Counted from the stretch's first letter, positions 27,001 through 34,579 are shown. The stretch is DNA of 64,000 bases from Cyanophora paradoxa (GCA_004431415.1 QPMI01000039.1:310001-374000), one strand, 5' to 3'. Numbers and translations are program-made. The notes: generated by a model not told the origin, from the sequence alone.

Positions 27001-29884
27001 TATATTTATTGAAAATCTCACAGTTACCAAAAATGCAACTCTACCACATCATCCAACATCGAATGTTGTTTTAGATTGGTTAGCAAAACAAAAACACACA
27101 AAAGCAGATATTACGGATTTCGCCCATACTCACACAAAAGATCAAATCACAGATTTCGCCCATACACACACCAAAGATCAAATAACAGATTTCGCACAAA
27201 CTCACACAAAAGATCAAATAACAGATTTCGCACATACTCACACAAAAGATCAAATAACAGATTTCGCCCATACTCATTTATGGGAGCATATCACAAATCC
27301 TCCGTTAACCTTCCCACCTGATTCACACACTCATGATTATTCAGAGATTACAAATAGCAACCACAGGCACCCATGGAGCGAAATAGACGAACAGCCAGTT
27401 TTTGCCCAATTGAATGCAATCGGAAACGTTTTTAATGGAGTCACACTTTTCCAATCAATTAATACACCTGAAAGGCTATTTTTGAATGATCATTATGTTA
27501 GTCTCAATGGTTCATTTACAGGTGAAACAGGCACACCGATGGTGGGAACTCTTGCAGTAAGATTACCCAGGGATCCAATCGTAAATGGAGTGTATAGTGG
27601 CGATTTCAATGTAGGAGTAAACGATACTTTCCCCAGTATCTATGTTACGAATTATCACCCAGGAGAAATAGGACAAGTAGCGGATTTTTCAGCAGCTATT
27701 CAAATTAACGTAACAGATCAAAGCGCATATGATGGAGCAAGACCTAAAATAGTATTCACAAGGGAGAAAGTTGTAAACTATCTTCCCGTTGCGGGACAAC
27801 CCACAGATGATCACGGTAAATGTGAGATGGCGTGGATAAAAACAACATCAGGTGGCGCCTTAGAAGTCAATCAGAGAATGGCGGCGAAAAACTTACACAA
27901 TACAACTCTTTCAGGTGTCGTTACAGATGATTACCTAACCAATAAAGGATATCTTACGACCGCGGATTTAAGCAGTTACACAACGGATGCAGAATTAACA
28001 ACGGCTCTTGCGAATTATTTACCTCTTACAGGTGGAACCGTCACCGGAACCGTTAACGCTACCACTTTACAAATTGGCGGAACCACAATACCGAAAGGTT
28101 ACGAATTCGACCAATTAGATACTGTTTCGACAGATAGAAGCGCTAATAATTGGACTGTAACATGGGGAGCGAGAACAGGGCAAACAGGGTGTTTTACTAC
28201 ACCAGTAAATGATGAAGATTGCAGCGGTTGTTGGATGCGTTGGACAATTCCAGAAGGTATGAAATCATTTTATATTCAGCATTTACCGTGGAGTAGTGGG
28301 AGATATTTTGATATCTACGGTCAAACTCTAAATGGGTTTCAGCATTTCTTAAAACGAGTTAATAATTATCAAGCAATAGCAACTACCGGAATTCAAGATG
28401 GAACACATCCGGCTATTCTCTTTATTTCAATAAATTGTGAGTTTTACAAATATATTTATGTTCAAGGTCGAAAAGGTCGCATTCATCTTACGGGGGTTTT
28501 CGGTTGGAGTAGACAAAGAGCAACGGATAATGAGGTTGGTATGATCTCTTGGGATAATATTTTTAGTAAACCATCATTTTATTCAGCCGCAGACCTTCCA
28601 CAAACAGCGACATGGACAACAAATACATGGTTAAAATCAACCGACACTGTTCCGCGAATTTGGTTTGGAAATGGTGATTGCACATATATTCGAGGTTATG
28701 GAAATGGTGATGGTGTTTCAATTGAATTCAGAGACTCAGCAGATGGAGCAATATTAAAGTCTTATAACAATGGTAACTTTTGGGTGAAAAACACTATTAC
28801 AGCACCCACTATTAATGCTACTACCAAACTCCAAATAAATGGTAATGATGTCCCAAAGTTTCACACATCGGATTCATCAAAAGGAGGAATTGAATTTAAT
28901 AGATGTTCTTATAACGATTGGACATGGGCGTGGAGTGCAGCATGGGATCCATATTATAATTATGGTTCATATGTTTATAATAATCAAACGGATGATCAAA
29001 CTTCAACCGCTTGGATAGACTTCGATATTCCAGAAGGATATCTCAAAGGAACAGCGTTTTTAACTTATCTACCTTGGACTAACTCACGAATTTTTGAAAT
29101 TTGGGGAGTGAATCGACAAGGGAATGAGGTTTTTATTACATCAGTGAATAGTTATCAACCATACAGCATAAATCCTGATAGTAACCACAGTGGTTTAAAT
29201 AATGTTCCTATACATCTTGGTAATCGATTTCTCACTATTCGGATTAGACCAAAGATAGGAAGAGTTCATATTATGGGTATAAGTTATATGAAAATTTGGG
29301 TAGGAAATAGTTATGGTGGTCACACCGGCTATATTCATTGGAATAATGTTTATAGTAAACCAAATATCTTAACAGGAACTGTGGGGACTTGGTTTAATTC
29401 CAGTGATGGATACCATCGTATCCATTTCGGTAATAATACTTCTACATATTTGAAAGGAAGGGGAGATTATCCAATTGTATTTCGAAATGAATTAGATTCT
29501 GATATTTGTTGGATCGATCATAACGGGCGGATGTGGATAAACAATTATTTAACACAAGGAAGTGACAGAAGATACAAAACAGATATTAAAAAGATAACCG
29601 GCGCTCTTTCAGCAATCGAAAAATTAGAAGGAGTGAGTTTTAAACGAATTGGGAGTGAAAAAGACGGAACAAAATTAGGTTTAATTGCGCAAGATGTAGA
29701 AAAGGTAATACCAGAAATTGTAAGTGTCACAAAAGAAGATGGTTACCTTTCTCTCGAATACACGGGTTTAATTCCAGTTCTCATAGAAGCCGTTAAAGAG
29801 TTATCTAAGAAATGCAAAGATTTAACACAAACATGTGAAAATCTCCAAAGTCAAATAGATCAAATTAAAAATGTCACAGTATAA
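24029..29884 (+). CDS. Giant fibre/spike protein with S74 autochaperone
   Basis: A 1951-aa protein with phage-fibre architecture. Residues about 400-465 repeat a W.DI..KPE.FPP..H.H module, giving HxH metal-site candidates. Five WASNI-type pentapeptides (26101-26175) precede a LamG/ConA-like domain (about 752-980: IFAWKASGQ...LTLFFIGRI...LAEIIVFNRALSIEEKNAVRYYI). Five 12-residue ITDFAHTHTKDQ repeats follow (27104-27283). The last 107 residues are a peptidase S74 intramolecular chaperone: S1845-D1846 in GSDRRYKTDIKK, GLIAQDVEKVIPEIV, then a terminal coiled coil. S74 domains trimerise fibres and then cleave themselves off at the Ser. It probably recognises the host surface. Two large sections (about residues 465-640 and 1090-1300) are similar, indicating internal duplication. 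Confidence 0.87.
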   Translation: MSFNYPANLQTISGSGGKTNPKHVNFDNITIKGSASIDQSADKPSKTHSRIHALSLNQTDPDKEDVSIAFSLGNVKKNAVAEIKATRRQRKLKTSQTHPDIPTRFDSGRLVFNVQDEKGKQNTGLRIYNEGSTPIVESSEILQIGSFPNANQVCITNDVYPKDITYDFAKNEPFGFFTPKDVHEKKPSITINSSPTQPVAIHLHPDLVEMDRHLLPLFSNTKDLGIRTRQWRNIHGSNVYANGEKLVSEKTIREIFEHYGPVPVPFPLPWDPPDLTPKKQPGREYTADETVAFGQHLVSWEKVYNKPVFKDYKPPAEELLAPDINVIPLEHKECEDVEELPDGFDPNHMLYDRYEPFDEQLLPDGLNPPNIDYEQPHIPDEELLPDGLQPGFFDFTVDWRDIINKPETFPPDPHEHEWEDILNKPERFPPTEHRHDWEDLDNIPPEFPPEDHRHNWDEIDEQPTFASAGNILTDFQHGVSLYRNIEIEERLQLNDHYLNRMGIEAGTGMEAELYIRPPRREGILPINGNFGLYETKPGIYLTNYYPEDIEMTDVLPPIPSIPLDPNSCDNKDAAIQINVTDVSDFDQSRPKLVFSRQRLLPNTFIGDRDDYKRCEIAWIKTKYNGGVGEGLLEINQRASAKNIHNEDISRVVTEDYLEEQGYIDEGELTNILSLFVIKNDTNLTVTSNIYTSNIWASNIWASNIWASNIWASNLWADDIYTSNLTVYRNITIGTQNTIQILYRPYYAVTTVIDPAPIIPNCIFAWKASGQHGQLIYYQGQIYNRVTTQIPYLTNYSNWETVYYYLNATLNNQISIGKELNMAYRNSVSIDWSLGLTLFFIGRINTTNPSYMLSIRDSSYQNWIGYGCKNQKFGVSLQIQNDIENATPPLFDASYIYNSWNYWDFTVSSEQIVVGMGGIDIGTSSGDFLPPSNFASFGSSVANGDLAEIIVFNRALSIEEKNAVRYYIQLLYGFPNTQPILNNEDLKINSSNIFIENLTVTKNATLPHHPTSNVVLDWLAKQKHTKADITDFAHTHTKDQITDFAHTHTKDQITDFAQTHTKDQITDFAHTHTKDQITDFAHTHLWEHITNPPLTFPPDSHTHDYSEITNSNHRHPWSEIDEQPVFAQLNAIGNVFNGVTLFQSINTPERLFLNDHYVSLNGSFTGETGTPMVGTLAVRLPRDPIVNGVYSGDFNVGVNDTFPSIYVTNYHPGEIGQVADFSAAIQINVTDQSAYDGARPKIVFTREKVVNYLPVAGQPTDDHGKCEMAWIKTTSGGALEVNQRMAAKNLHNTTLSGVVTDDYLTNKGYLTTADLSSYTTDAELTTALANYLPLTGGTVTGTVNATTLQIGGTTIPKGYEFDQLDTVSTDRSANNWTVTWGARTGQTGCFTTPVNDEDCSGCWMRWTIPEGMKSFYIQHLPWSSGRYFDIYGQTLNGFQHFLKRVNNYQAIATTGIQDGTHPAILFISINCEFYKYIYVQGRKGRIHLTGVFGWSRQRATDNEVGMISWDNIFSKPSFYSAADLPQTATWTTNTWLKSTDTVPRIWFGNGDCTYIRGYGNGDGVSIEFRDSADGAILKSYNNGNFWVKNTITAPTINATTKLQINGNDVPKFHTSDSSKGGIEFNRCSYNDWTWAWSAAWDPYYNYGSYVYNNQTDDQTSTAWIDFDIPEGYLKGTAFLTYLPWTNSRIFEIWGVNRQGNEVFITSVNSYQPYSINPDSNHSGLNNVPIHLGNRFLTIRIRPKIGRVHIMGISYMKIWVGNSYGGHTGYIHWNNVYSKPNILTGTVGTWFNSSDGYHRIHFGNNTSTYLKGRGDYPIVFRNELDSDICWIDHNGRMWINNYLTQGSDRRYKTDIKKITGALSAIEKLEGVSFKRIGSEKDGTKLGLIAQDVEKVIPEIVSVTKEDGYLSLEYTGLIPVLIEAVKELSKKCKDLTQTCENLQSQIDQIKNVTV
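26101..26175 (+). repeat. Five 15-bp repeats in the fibre gene
   Basis: AAGTAACATATGGGC occurs five times in tandem, the last with one mismatch, encoding ASNIW pentapeptides. In-frame units of this kind can expand or contract and change shaft length. Confidence 0.9.
27104..27283 (+). repeat. Five 36-bp repeats in the fibre gene
   Basis: Tandem 36-bp units of the type GATCAAATAACAGATTTCGC...CACACAAAA encode DQITDFAHTHTK. The regular HTHT pattern matches metal-coordinating HxH shaft repeats of phage fibres. There are no spacers and the repeats are coding, so this is not a CRISPR array. Confidence 0.9.
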
Positions 29885-29887
29885 TAA

Positions 29888-30196
29888 ATGGCGACCTATC
29901 CACTTGGTGGATCTCCTTCTACTACTTCTGAGCCTGTTGCTCTTGCATTCGATACTATCAAACTTGTAGCCGCACTACAAAATGTCGAAAAAACAATTCA
30001 GCAAACTAACAAACTGTCCCCAGTTGTTCATGAATATAAAAACCTCTTGGTTAATGTCCTTGCGCAATCGGCTTATGGTGATCCCGTAGCACGTTACGCC
30101 GAATGTGATTCTAACCTTAAAGCGATGACATCAAACCTCCAATGTCTAACAACCGCTTACCAATCTCTTGGATCTAATCTTATCACATTGGCTTAA
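29888..30196 (+). CDS. Unknown 102-aa helical protein
   Basis: ATG 29888 lies 3 nt after the fibre stop, so it is probably co-transcribed with it. The protein is mostly helical (LAFDTIKLVAALQNVEKTIQQ, HEYKNLLVNVLAQSAYG), with two Cys in the last third and a Ser/Thr-rich start. No signal peptide, membrane segment or motif is recognised. Its size and position suggest a fibre-associated or minor virion component. Confidence 0.65.
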   Translation: MATYPLGGSPSTTSEPVALAFDTIKLVAALQNVEKTIQQTNKLSPVVHEYKNLLVNVLAQSAYGDPVARYAECDSNLKAMTSNLQCLTTAYQSLGSNLITLA

Positions 30197-30232
30197 TGGT
30201 TTATTTTTCTTTCCTTCTTAGTAAAAGAAGCA

Positions 30233-31075
30233 ATGGGCGAATATAATCGAGTCCAATTACCAGTTTACGCATTGGGTGCGCCCGCGGTTCACTTTCGACA
30301 ACACGAGGTTGCCGACGAAATTCGCGGTGTGGAATCGACGGAACGCGCTAACTCCGCGAATGCATTTGATAAAAACAGCATGATACGTGTTAAAGAACTA
30401 CGCGCCGACAAGAATTCGGGAGTGGTTAAAACGACTCAACTTCTTGTAACAAATGCGAATTTTAACGCGGGAATCGGGCAACCTGACGCATGGGGTGTGG
30501 ATATTAGAACGTTAGATTTTGACGGAGAACGTGCCGCCGCTGTTGTCCGATCGGGAGGCGCTGTTATTGGCGGTGGTTGTCGTGTGTCGGGTATGCTTGC
30601 ATCCTCCGTTGCTGTTACCGATATTCCCGATACTCTACCTGAACATGCGGACAATCCGCAACGTATCCGTATGTACACTCCATGTGGAGACTATCCTTAC
30701 GTGTTTGGAATGGTCAGAGTTGGGGTAGATAACGTAAATGCAACACAACCCGATGGAATTATGGGAAATTGGTTATTACCAAATATTGCTATTCCTAAAT
30801 CTATTGAGTCTATATGTCGTTCACAAAATGGTATTATCGGACCGGCTTATACTTTCTTTGTTCAGGGAATCGGACGCGGTAGAGGTTGGGTGGAATTCGA
30901 CAACCAGAACCCCGCTACGTTTAATGTTTGGACAACAGAAGTAGGAGGTTACGATATTCTCATTTTCGGAATGCGAACAGATCCAGCCGCTGTGGCGGCT
31001 ACACGTGGTCTCAATCCCGATAACAACCTAAATAACTTCTACGATGATCCGTTCCCAGGTGATCCCACACCATAA
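30233..31075 (+). CDS. Paralogous putative structural protein 1 (280 aa)
   Basis: ATG 30233 follows a TTCTT...AAAAGAA dyad (30215-30229) like other virion genes. The protein is beta-rich and shares a diagnostic block with the next gene: RVKELRADKNSGVVKTTQLL, then VTNANFNA, then SGGA.IG.G.RV.G. Both proteins start with a Q/L-rich beta segment and end in D/P-rich tails. The pair arose by tandem duplication. The leader type and the fibre neighbourhood suggest a virion surface or vertex protein, but I recognise no family. Confidence 0.7.
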   Translation: MGEYNRVQLPVYALGAPAVHFRQHEVADEIRGVESTERANSANAFDKNSMIRVKELRADKNSGVVKTTQLLVTNANFNAGIGQPDAWGVDIRTLDFDGERAAAVVRSGGAVIGGGCRVSGMLASSVAVTDIPDTLPEHADNPQRIRMYTPCGDYPYVFGMVRVGVDNVNATQPDGIMGNWLLPNIAIPKSIESICRSQNGIIGPAYTFFVQGIGRGRGWVEFDNQNPATFNVWTTEVGGYDILIFGMRTDPAAVAATRGLNPDNNLNNFYDDPFPGDPTP

Positions 31076-31094
31076 TTATGTTTTAATATATTAA

Positions 31095-31940
31095 ATGGCG
31101 GCACCCGCTCCACCCGAGCGTATCTTAACAGCGCAACTTTCATTAGCCGCGCCGGCAAATCACGTATTACAACATGCTGTTATCGATAATGTCGATGGTC
31201 TCGAATCTACCGAACTTGCACCTACTCTTAATACTTTTGGTGATACGCATAAATTGCGACTGAAAGAGTTACGATGTGACAAAAATAACGGAATTGTGAA
31301 AACTACGAAACTTCTTGTTACAAATGCAAACTTTAACGCTTTTTATGGAGATCCCGATAGTTATAATGATGATAACAAGGTTACTAACTTTGCTTATGAA
31401 TCGAGAAACGGAGCAATTAAATGTAGATCGGGTGGCGCTTATATTGGGGACGGACTAAGGGTCGGTGGTATCATCGGAGCGCCTCTAATCGTAAATGACC
31501 AACCAAACCCCGATGATGAAAACACACGTATTAGGACGTATTGCCCAGGTATGAATGAACCTTACCTAATTAAGATTTATACAATCGTTATTAGTTTACA
31601 GACAGCGGTAGCCGATGTTTTAGAACCGTTAGGAAATCATTATAGATATAGAGACACGATACCAGAGGACATTTACGCATTATGTAGAAGAACCGACGGA
31701 GCAAGACCACGCCTAACGATACATATTATCCCCATAGATAATTTCGGTCAAGCGTTTCACTCAATACCTCTTTTAGATACACAAGATAACCAATTTATAA
31801 TAAGAGCTACACAACTTGGAAATTATCGAGTCATTATGTATGCCGAAAGAAACGACGCAATCGCAACAGCTAACCGATTCGGTCAATATCTTAATACCAA
31901 TCTATACAATCCCGTCGGCGGTAGCGATCCACAACCATAA
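31095..31940 (+). CDS. Paralogous putative structural protein 2 (281 aa)
   Basis: Starts 19 nt after the stop of its paralogue. Shared block: LKELRCDKNNGIVKTTKLL then VTNANFNA, followed by RSGGAYIGDGLRVGGIIG. The central third differs between the two, as expected for proteins that keep a common fold or assembly surface while diverging elsewhere. The leader is a simple AT-rich stretch (TTTTAATATATTAA). The family is unknown; a structural virion role is inferred. Confidence 0.7.
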   Translation: MAAPAPPERILTAQLSLAAPANHVLQHAVIDNVDGLESTELAPTLNTFGDTHKLRLKELRCDKNNGIVKTTKLLVTNANFNAFYGDPDSYNDDNKVTNFAYESRNGAIKCRSGGAYIGDGLRVGGIIGAPLIVNDQPNPDDENTRIRTYCPGMNEPYLIKIYTIVISLQTAVADVLEPLGNHYRYRDTIPEDIYALCRRTDGARPRLTIHIIPIDNFGQAFHSIPLLDTQDNQFIIRATQLGNYRVIMYAERNDAIATANRFGQYLNTNLYNPVGGSDPQP

Positions 31941-31960
31941 ATCTAAGGTATATATAGGGA

Positions 31961-32233
31961 ATGGATGAAAAAACAAGAAAGTTTATAGATACCGCTATGT
32001 CAGTCCATGGTAAGGATAAATTTGATTATAGCGACACTGTTTATAAGAAAGCGCAAGAAAAGGTATCTGTTAGATGCCTACAATGTAATAAAGTCTTTCA
32101 GACGTACGGATTTAATCACATTAAGGGGTCAGGATGTAGACAGTGTTCTAAGAAACACTCACATGCATACAGAAAAAAGACTACATGGGGAATAGTAATA
32201 GAAGAGAAGCCAATTATGTTGTACTTTGATTGA
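31961..32233 (+). CDS. Zinc-ribbon protein of the homing-endonuclease-associated type (90 aa)
   Basis: Residues 8-65 (FIDTAMSVHGKDKFDYSDTV ... KVSVRCLQCNKVFQTYGFNH ... GSGCRQCSKKH) match the F...A..VHG.KYDYS.V.Y....KV.I.C..C...F.....HL.G.GC..C pattern of DUF723-like zinc ribbons, with two CxxC knuckles (CLQC, CRQC). These domains usually sit beside endonuclease domains in phage and giant-virus proteins; here the ribbon stands alone with only a short tail. It probably binds DNA. It overlaps the convergent methyltransferase gene by 20 bp. It could be a remnant of a larger selfish endonuclease. Confidence 0.75.
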   Translation: MDEKTRKFIDTAMSVHGKDKFDYSDTVYKKAQEKVSVRCLQCNKVFQTYGFNHIKGSGCRQCSKKHSHAYRKKTTWGIVIEEKPIMLYFD

Positions 32234-33029
32234 TTTCGTAGTTAGTCATAATGAGATGGTTCCTTTTCTTTTTTGATATACCATACACTTTACCATATGT
32301 ATGTCGAATAAAGGGTTTAAATAGCAATTTCATTAATAAAGCATCATTAACAACCATCATAACTTTGCATTTCGCGGTCTTCAATAGATCTTCTAAATCC
32401 AAAAAGAATTTTTCCAAATCGAATTCTACATTTTCGTAAAAGTCATTATTGCTATTAACGTATGGAGGATCAAGAAATATGAATGCATCCTCATCATCTT
32501 TGTATTTCAACACAATATCCCGATAATCCCCAAGAGATAAGTTAACATCTTGTAGGAAATCATCGTAAGGTATCTTCTTTTTAAGAGTTGTATATGCACT
32601 CAACTTCACGTTCCGTTTTTTGAAATCACGGAGGGTTTTAACATTTAAAACGCTGTTTTTAAGAAGATAGAAATGATGGGCTAAGTAATCCATTACATCT
32701 TTACGATCATGTTGTAGAAAACTCTTATAAACTTCTTTATGCTCTTCTATATTGCTTACTGCTTCGAACTGTTGAAGACTATCTAAAAGTTTTACTTTAC
32801 TGTTAGGGTCTTTCATTGTATTCAAAAAAAGTATATGTGTTTCGTCGTTATCATTCATAAAGTAATCAAAACGTTCTTTATGCTTTTCCCAAAGATAGAA
32901 ACTAAATGCACCTGAACCACAAAATGGTTCTATTATTTTATTTATGCCTTCTAAATCGATAAAAGGATTGATTGTATCCATTTCATTGTATTTATTACCG
33001 ACATACTTATGGTAAAAGTGAGTCTTCAT
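32214..33029 (-). CDS. DNA adenine N6-methyltransferase (D12 class)
   Basis: 271 aa from ATG 33029. SAM-binding motif I is IIEPFCGSGAF (FCGSG at 36-40) and catalytic motif IV is FLDPPY (DPPY at 187-190), the arrangement of Dam/D12 adenine methyltransferases. A helical target-recognition region lies between them. The likely target is a short palindrome such as GATC, but this cannot be read from the protein. No cognate restriction enzyme is present, so self-marking of viral DNA, or regulation of replication, is more likely than restriction-modification. It lies 24 nt downstream of the 51-aa minus-strand gene and could share its transcript. Confidence 0.88.
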   Translation of the reverse strand: MKTHFYHKYVGNKYNEMDTINPFIDLEGINKIIEPFCGSGAFSFYLWEKHKERFDYFMNDNDETHILFLNTMKDPNSKVKLLDSLQQFEAVSNIEEHKEVYKSFLQHDRKDVMDYLAHHFYLLKNSVLNVKTLRDFKKRNVKLSAYTTLKKKIPYDDFLQDVNLSLGDYRDIVLKYKDDEDAFIFLDPPYVNSNNDFYENVEFDLEKFFLDLEDLLKTAKCKVMMVVNDALLMKLLFKPFIRHTYGKVYGISKKKRNHLIMTNYEINQSTT

Positions 33030-33053
33030 TTACCATAGATAAAGAAAAACAAA

Positions 33054-33209
33054 TTACATATGGAGACGGGATAAAGAAATTAAGACTTTACCAGTCTTGT
33101 TTCTTGTAATAATGCAAGTATCAAAGCAACTTGGACATGTTTTATGATAATATACCATTATGATATCGACAAGTTCATATGGGAATACTTTTGCTAAGAT
33201 GGTTCGCAT
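33054..33209 (-). CDS. Small CxxC protein (51 aa)
   Basis: The minus strand from ATG 33207-33209 to TAA 33054-33056 encodes MRTILAKVFPYELVDIIMVY... followed by CPSCFDTC, a possible metal site or redox pair, and a basic tail. It sits between the methyltransferase and the decarboxylase, fills the only sizeable gap in this part of the virus, and shares a 39-bp divergent promoter region (33210-33248) with the decarboxylase. No family is recognised. Confidence 0.55.
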   Translation of the reverse strand: MRTILAKVFPYELVDIIMVYYHKTCPSCFDTCIITRNKTGKVLISLSRLHM

Positions 33210-33248
33210 CTTACCAATTGTTTTTTAATTTTTCTATATAATTCATAA

Positions 33249-33647
33249 ATGAATCATCGCGGCTTCCATGTAATGTTAGATTACAAGTTCAACCATCCAT
33301 TAATGATAGGATTGGACAACTTAGAGACCACAACGAAGTGGTTAATGCAATTTTTTCAATCTATTATTCAAGAACAAGGTATCAGAGTAGTACACAAGCA
33401 CTGCGAGATTTTCGATGGTGGTCTTTCACCTCCGGGTTTTGCTATGGTTCTTCTCCTTGATGAGAGTCATTTAACCGCTCATTGTTACTCAGATCAGGGA
33501 ATGTTAGCAATCGATATATTCACTTGTGGTACGGAAGCGGAGCGTAAGACATCAGTAATAAAGGAGATGATAGAAGAGAGGGTAACGTGTATGTTTAGCG
33601 GTTTGGAGAGAGCGGAGAAGCATAGAGTAGCGCGGTTTCCGAGTTAA
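33249..33647 (+). CDS. speD: S-adenosylmethionine decarboxylase proenzyme (prokaryotic SpeH type)
   Basis: A 132-aa protein, the usual length for class 1 AdoMet decarboxylases. The self-cleavage site is intact: in DESHLTAH, S73 would become the pyruvoyl group; H78 and C93 (in DIFTCG) follow at the same spacing as the catalytic His and Cys of the Thermotoga enzyme (Ser63, His68, Cys83). The start GFHVMLD matches the G.H...D opening of the family. The enzyme makes decarboxylated AdoMet for spermidine synthesis; no spermidine synthase is present here. The last 118 bp lie in the right TIR, so the C-terminal 38 codons are shared with the left TIR. Confidence 0.88.
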   Translation: MNHRGFHVMLDYKFNHPLMIGLDNLETTTKWLMQFFQSIIQEQGIRVVHKHCEIFDGGLSPPGFAMVLLLDESHLTAHCYSDQGMLAIDIFTCGTEAERKTSVIKEMIEERVTCMFSGLERAEKHRVARFPS

Positions 33648-34573
33648 TCTTACGTGAATCAGTAAGGAATGACACCCCACCCTACACCCCACCGTTACCA
33701 TAATTTATAGCATTCCCACTTTTCAAATTGCTATATATTAGATTGAAATTACCATATAAATAAGTGTGTGATGTATGAATTAATGGATAGGGTGGGAGGG
33801 TGGGGTGTGGTGGGGTCAAATTTCAAGAAAATTTTGAGCGGATCCCCAAAAATAATGAATTTCAAAAACATGCCCCACCAGACCCCACCGCCCCACCGCA
33901 TCGATAAATATATAAAATGTTAGTATTAACACTGTAATACGAGAGAGATTACACCCACATTGTACAGATCTAACGGTATTTACACCCAACCTGTACAGAT
34001 CTAACGGTATTTACATGTTAATTTCCGCTTCTATATCGTAGAGATTCCCACACTGAATTACGTAAGAGATTACACCCCACCATACACCCAACCATTACCA
34101 TAACACATAACAATTCCACTATTCAAATTGATATATATTAGATTGAAATTACCATATAATTAAGTGTGGAAGTATAAATTAATCGATAGGGTGGGGTGGT
34201 GGGGTGTGGTGGGGTCACTTTTCAGAAAAATTTAGAACGCCATGAAATTTATAGCAATTCGAAAAACAGACCCAACCAGACCCCACCGCCCCACCTTATC
34301 ATTAAATGAATCACGCAGTAAATTGTAGTTGTTTACGATAAACGCAATCGGGATTATATCGGATTTACATTAAATATATCGTGATTATATCGAATTTGCA
34401 TAAAACTTAATCGTGGTTATATCGAATTTATCATTTTCACATCGATAATTACATATAAATATGTATAATATCATGTTAAATTTATATAAAATATGTATTA
34501 ACACACATAAAGATAAACGTATTTTTAACCTGAGCGGAACGCGAGGGTTAAAAATACGTTTATCTTTATGTGT
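33530..34573 (-). repeat. Right terminal inverted repeat (1044 bp)
   Basis: The reverse complement of 737-1780, same length, with the terminal palindrome at 34503-34573 and two G/C-run modules (33655-33905 and 34065-34300). It starts inside the decarboxylase gene. Near-perfect identity between the arms indicates recent replication or gene conversion. Confidence 0.95.
34503..34573. repeat. Terminal palindrome of right TIR
   Basis: Mirror of 737-807: 27-bp perfect arms (34503-34529 and 34547-34573) around a 17-nt GC-rich loop in the opposite orientation. Confidence 0.93.
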
Positions 34574-34579
34574 CGGCGC
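34574..34579. repeat. Target-site duplication, right copy (CGGCGC)
   Basis: Directly follows the last TIR base and matches 731-736. Confidence 0.9.

Larger units (their letters stand above)
737..34573. mobile_element. Endogenous Maverick/virophage/PLV-type DNA virus
   Basis: The element is 33,837 bp between CGGCGC duplications, with 1044-bp TIRs at both ends. It carries the hallmark set of the lineage: double-jelly-roll major capsid protein, penton-like minor capsid protein, A32-like packaging ATPase, protein-primed PolB, DDE integrase and SF3 helicase. Its base composition and intronless, tightly packed genes contrast sharply with the GC-rich host DNA on both sides. No reverse transcriptase is present, so it is not a retroelement. 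It contains a 6.29-kb tandem duplication; with one copy removed it would be about 27.5 kb. Most genes are intact in at least one copy, so the provirus could be functional, though I infer this only from open reading frames. Confidence 0.95.

Noticed and set aside
27104-27283. Regular 36-bp repeats suggesting a CRISPR array
   Set aside because: Units are directly adjacent without spacers and encode fibre HTHT repeats in frame.
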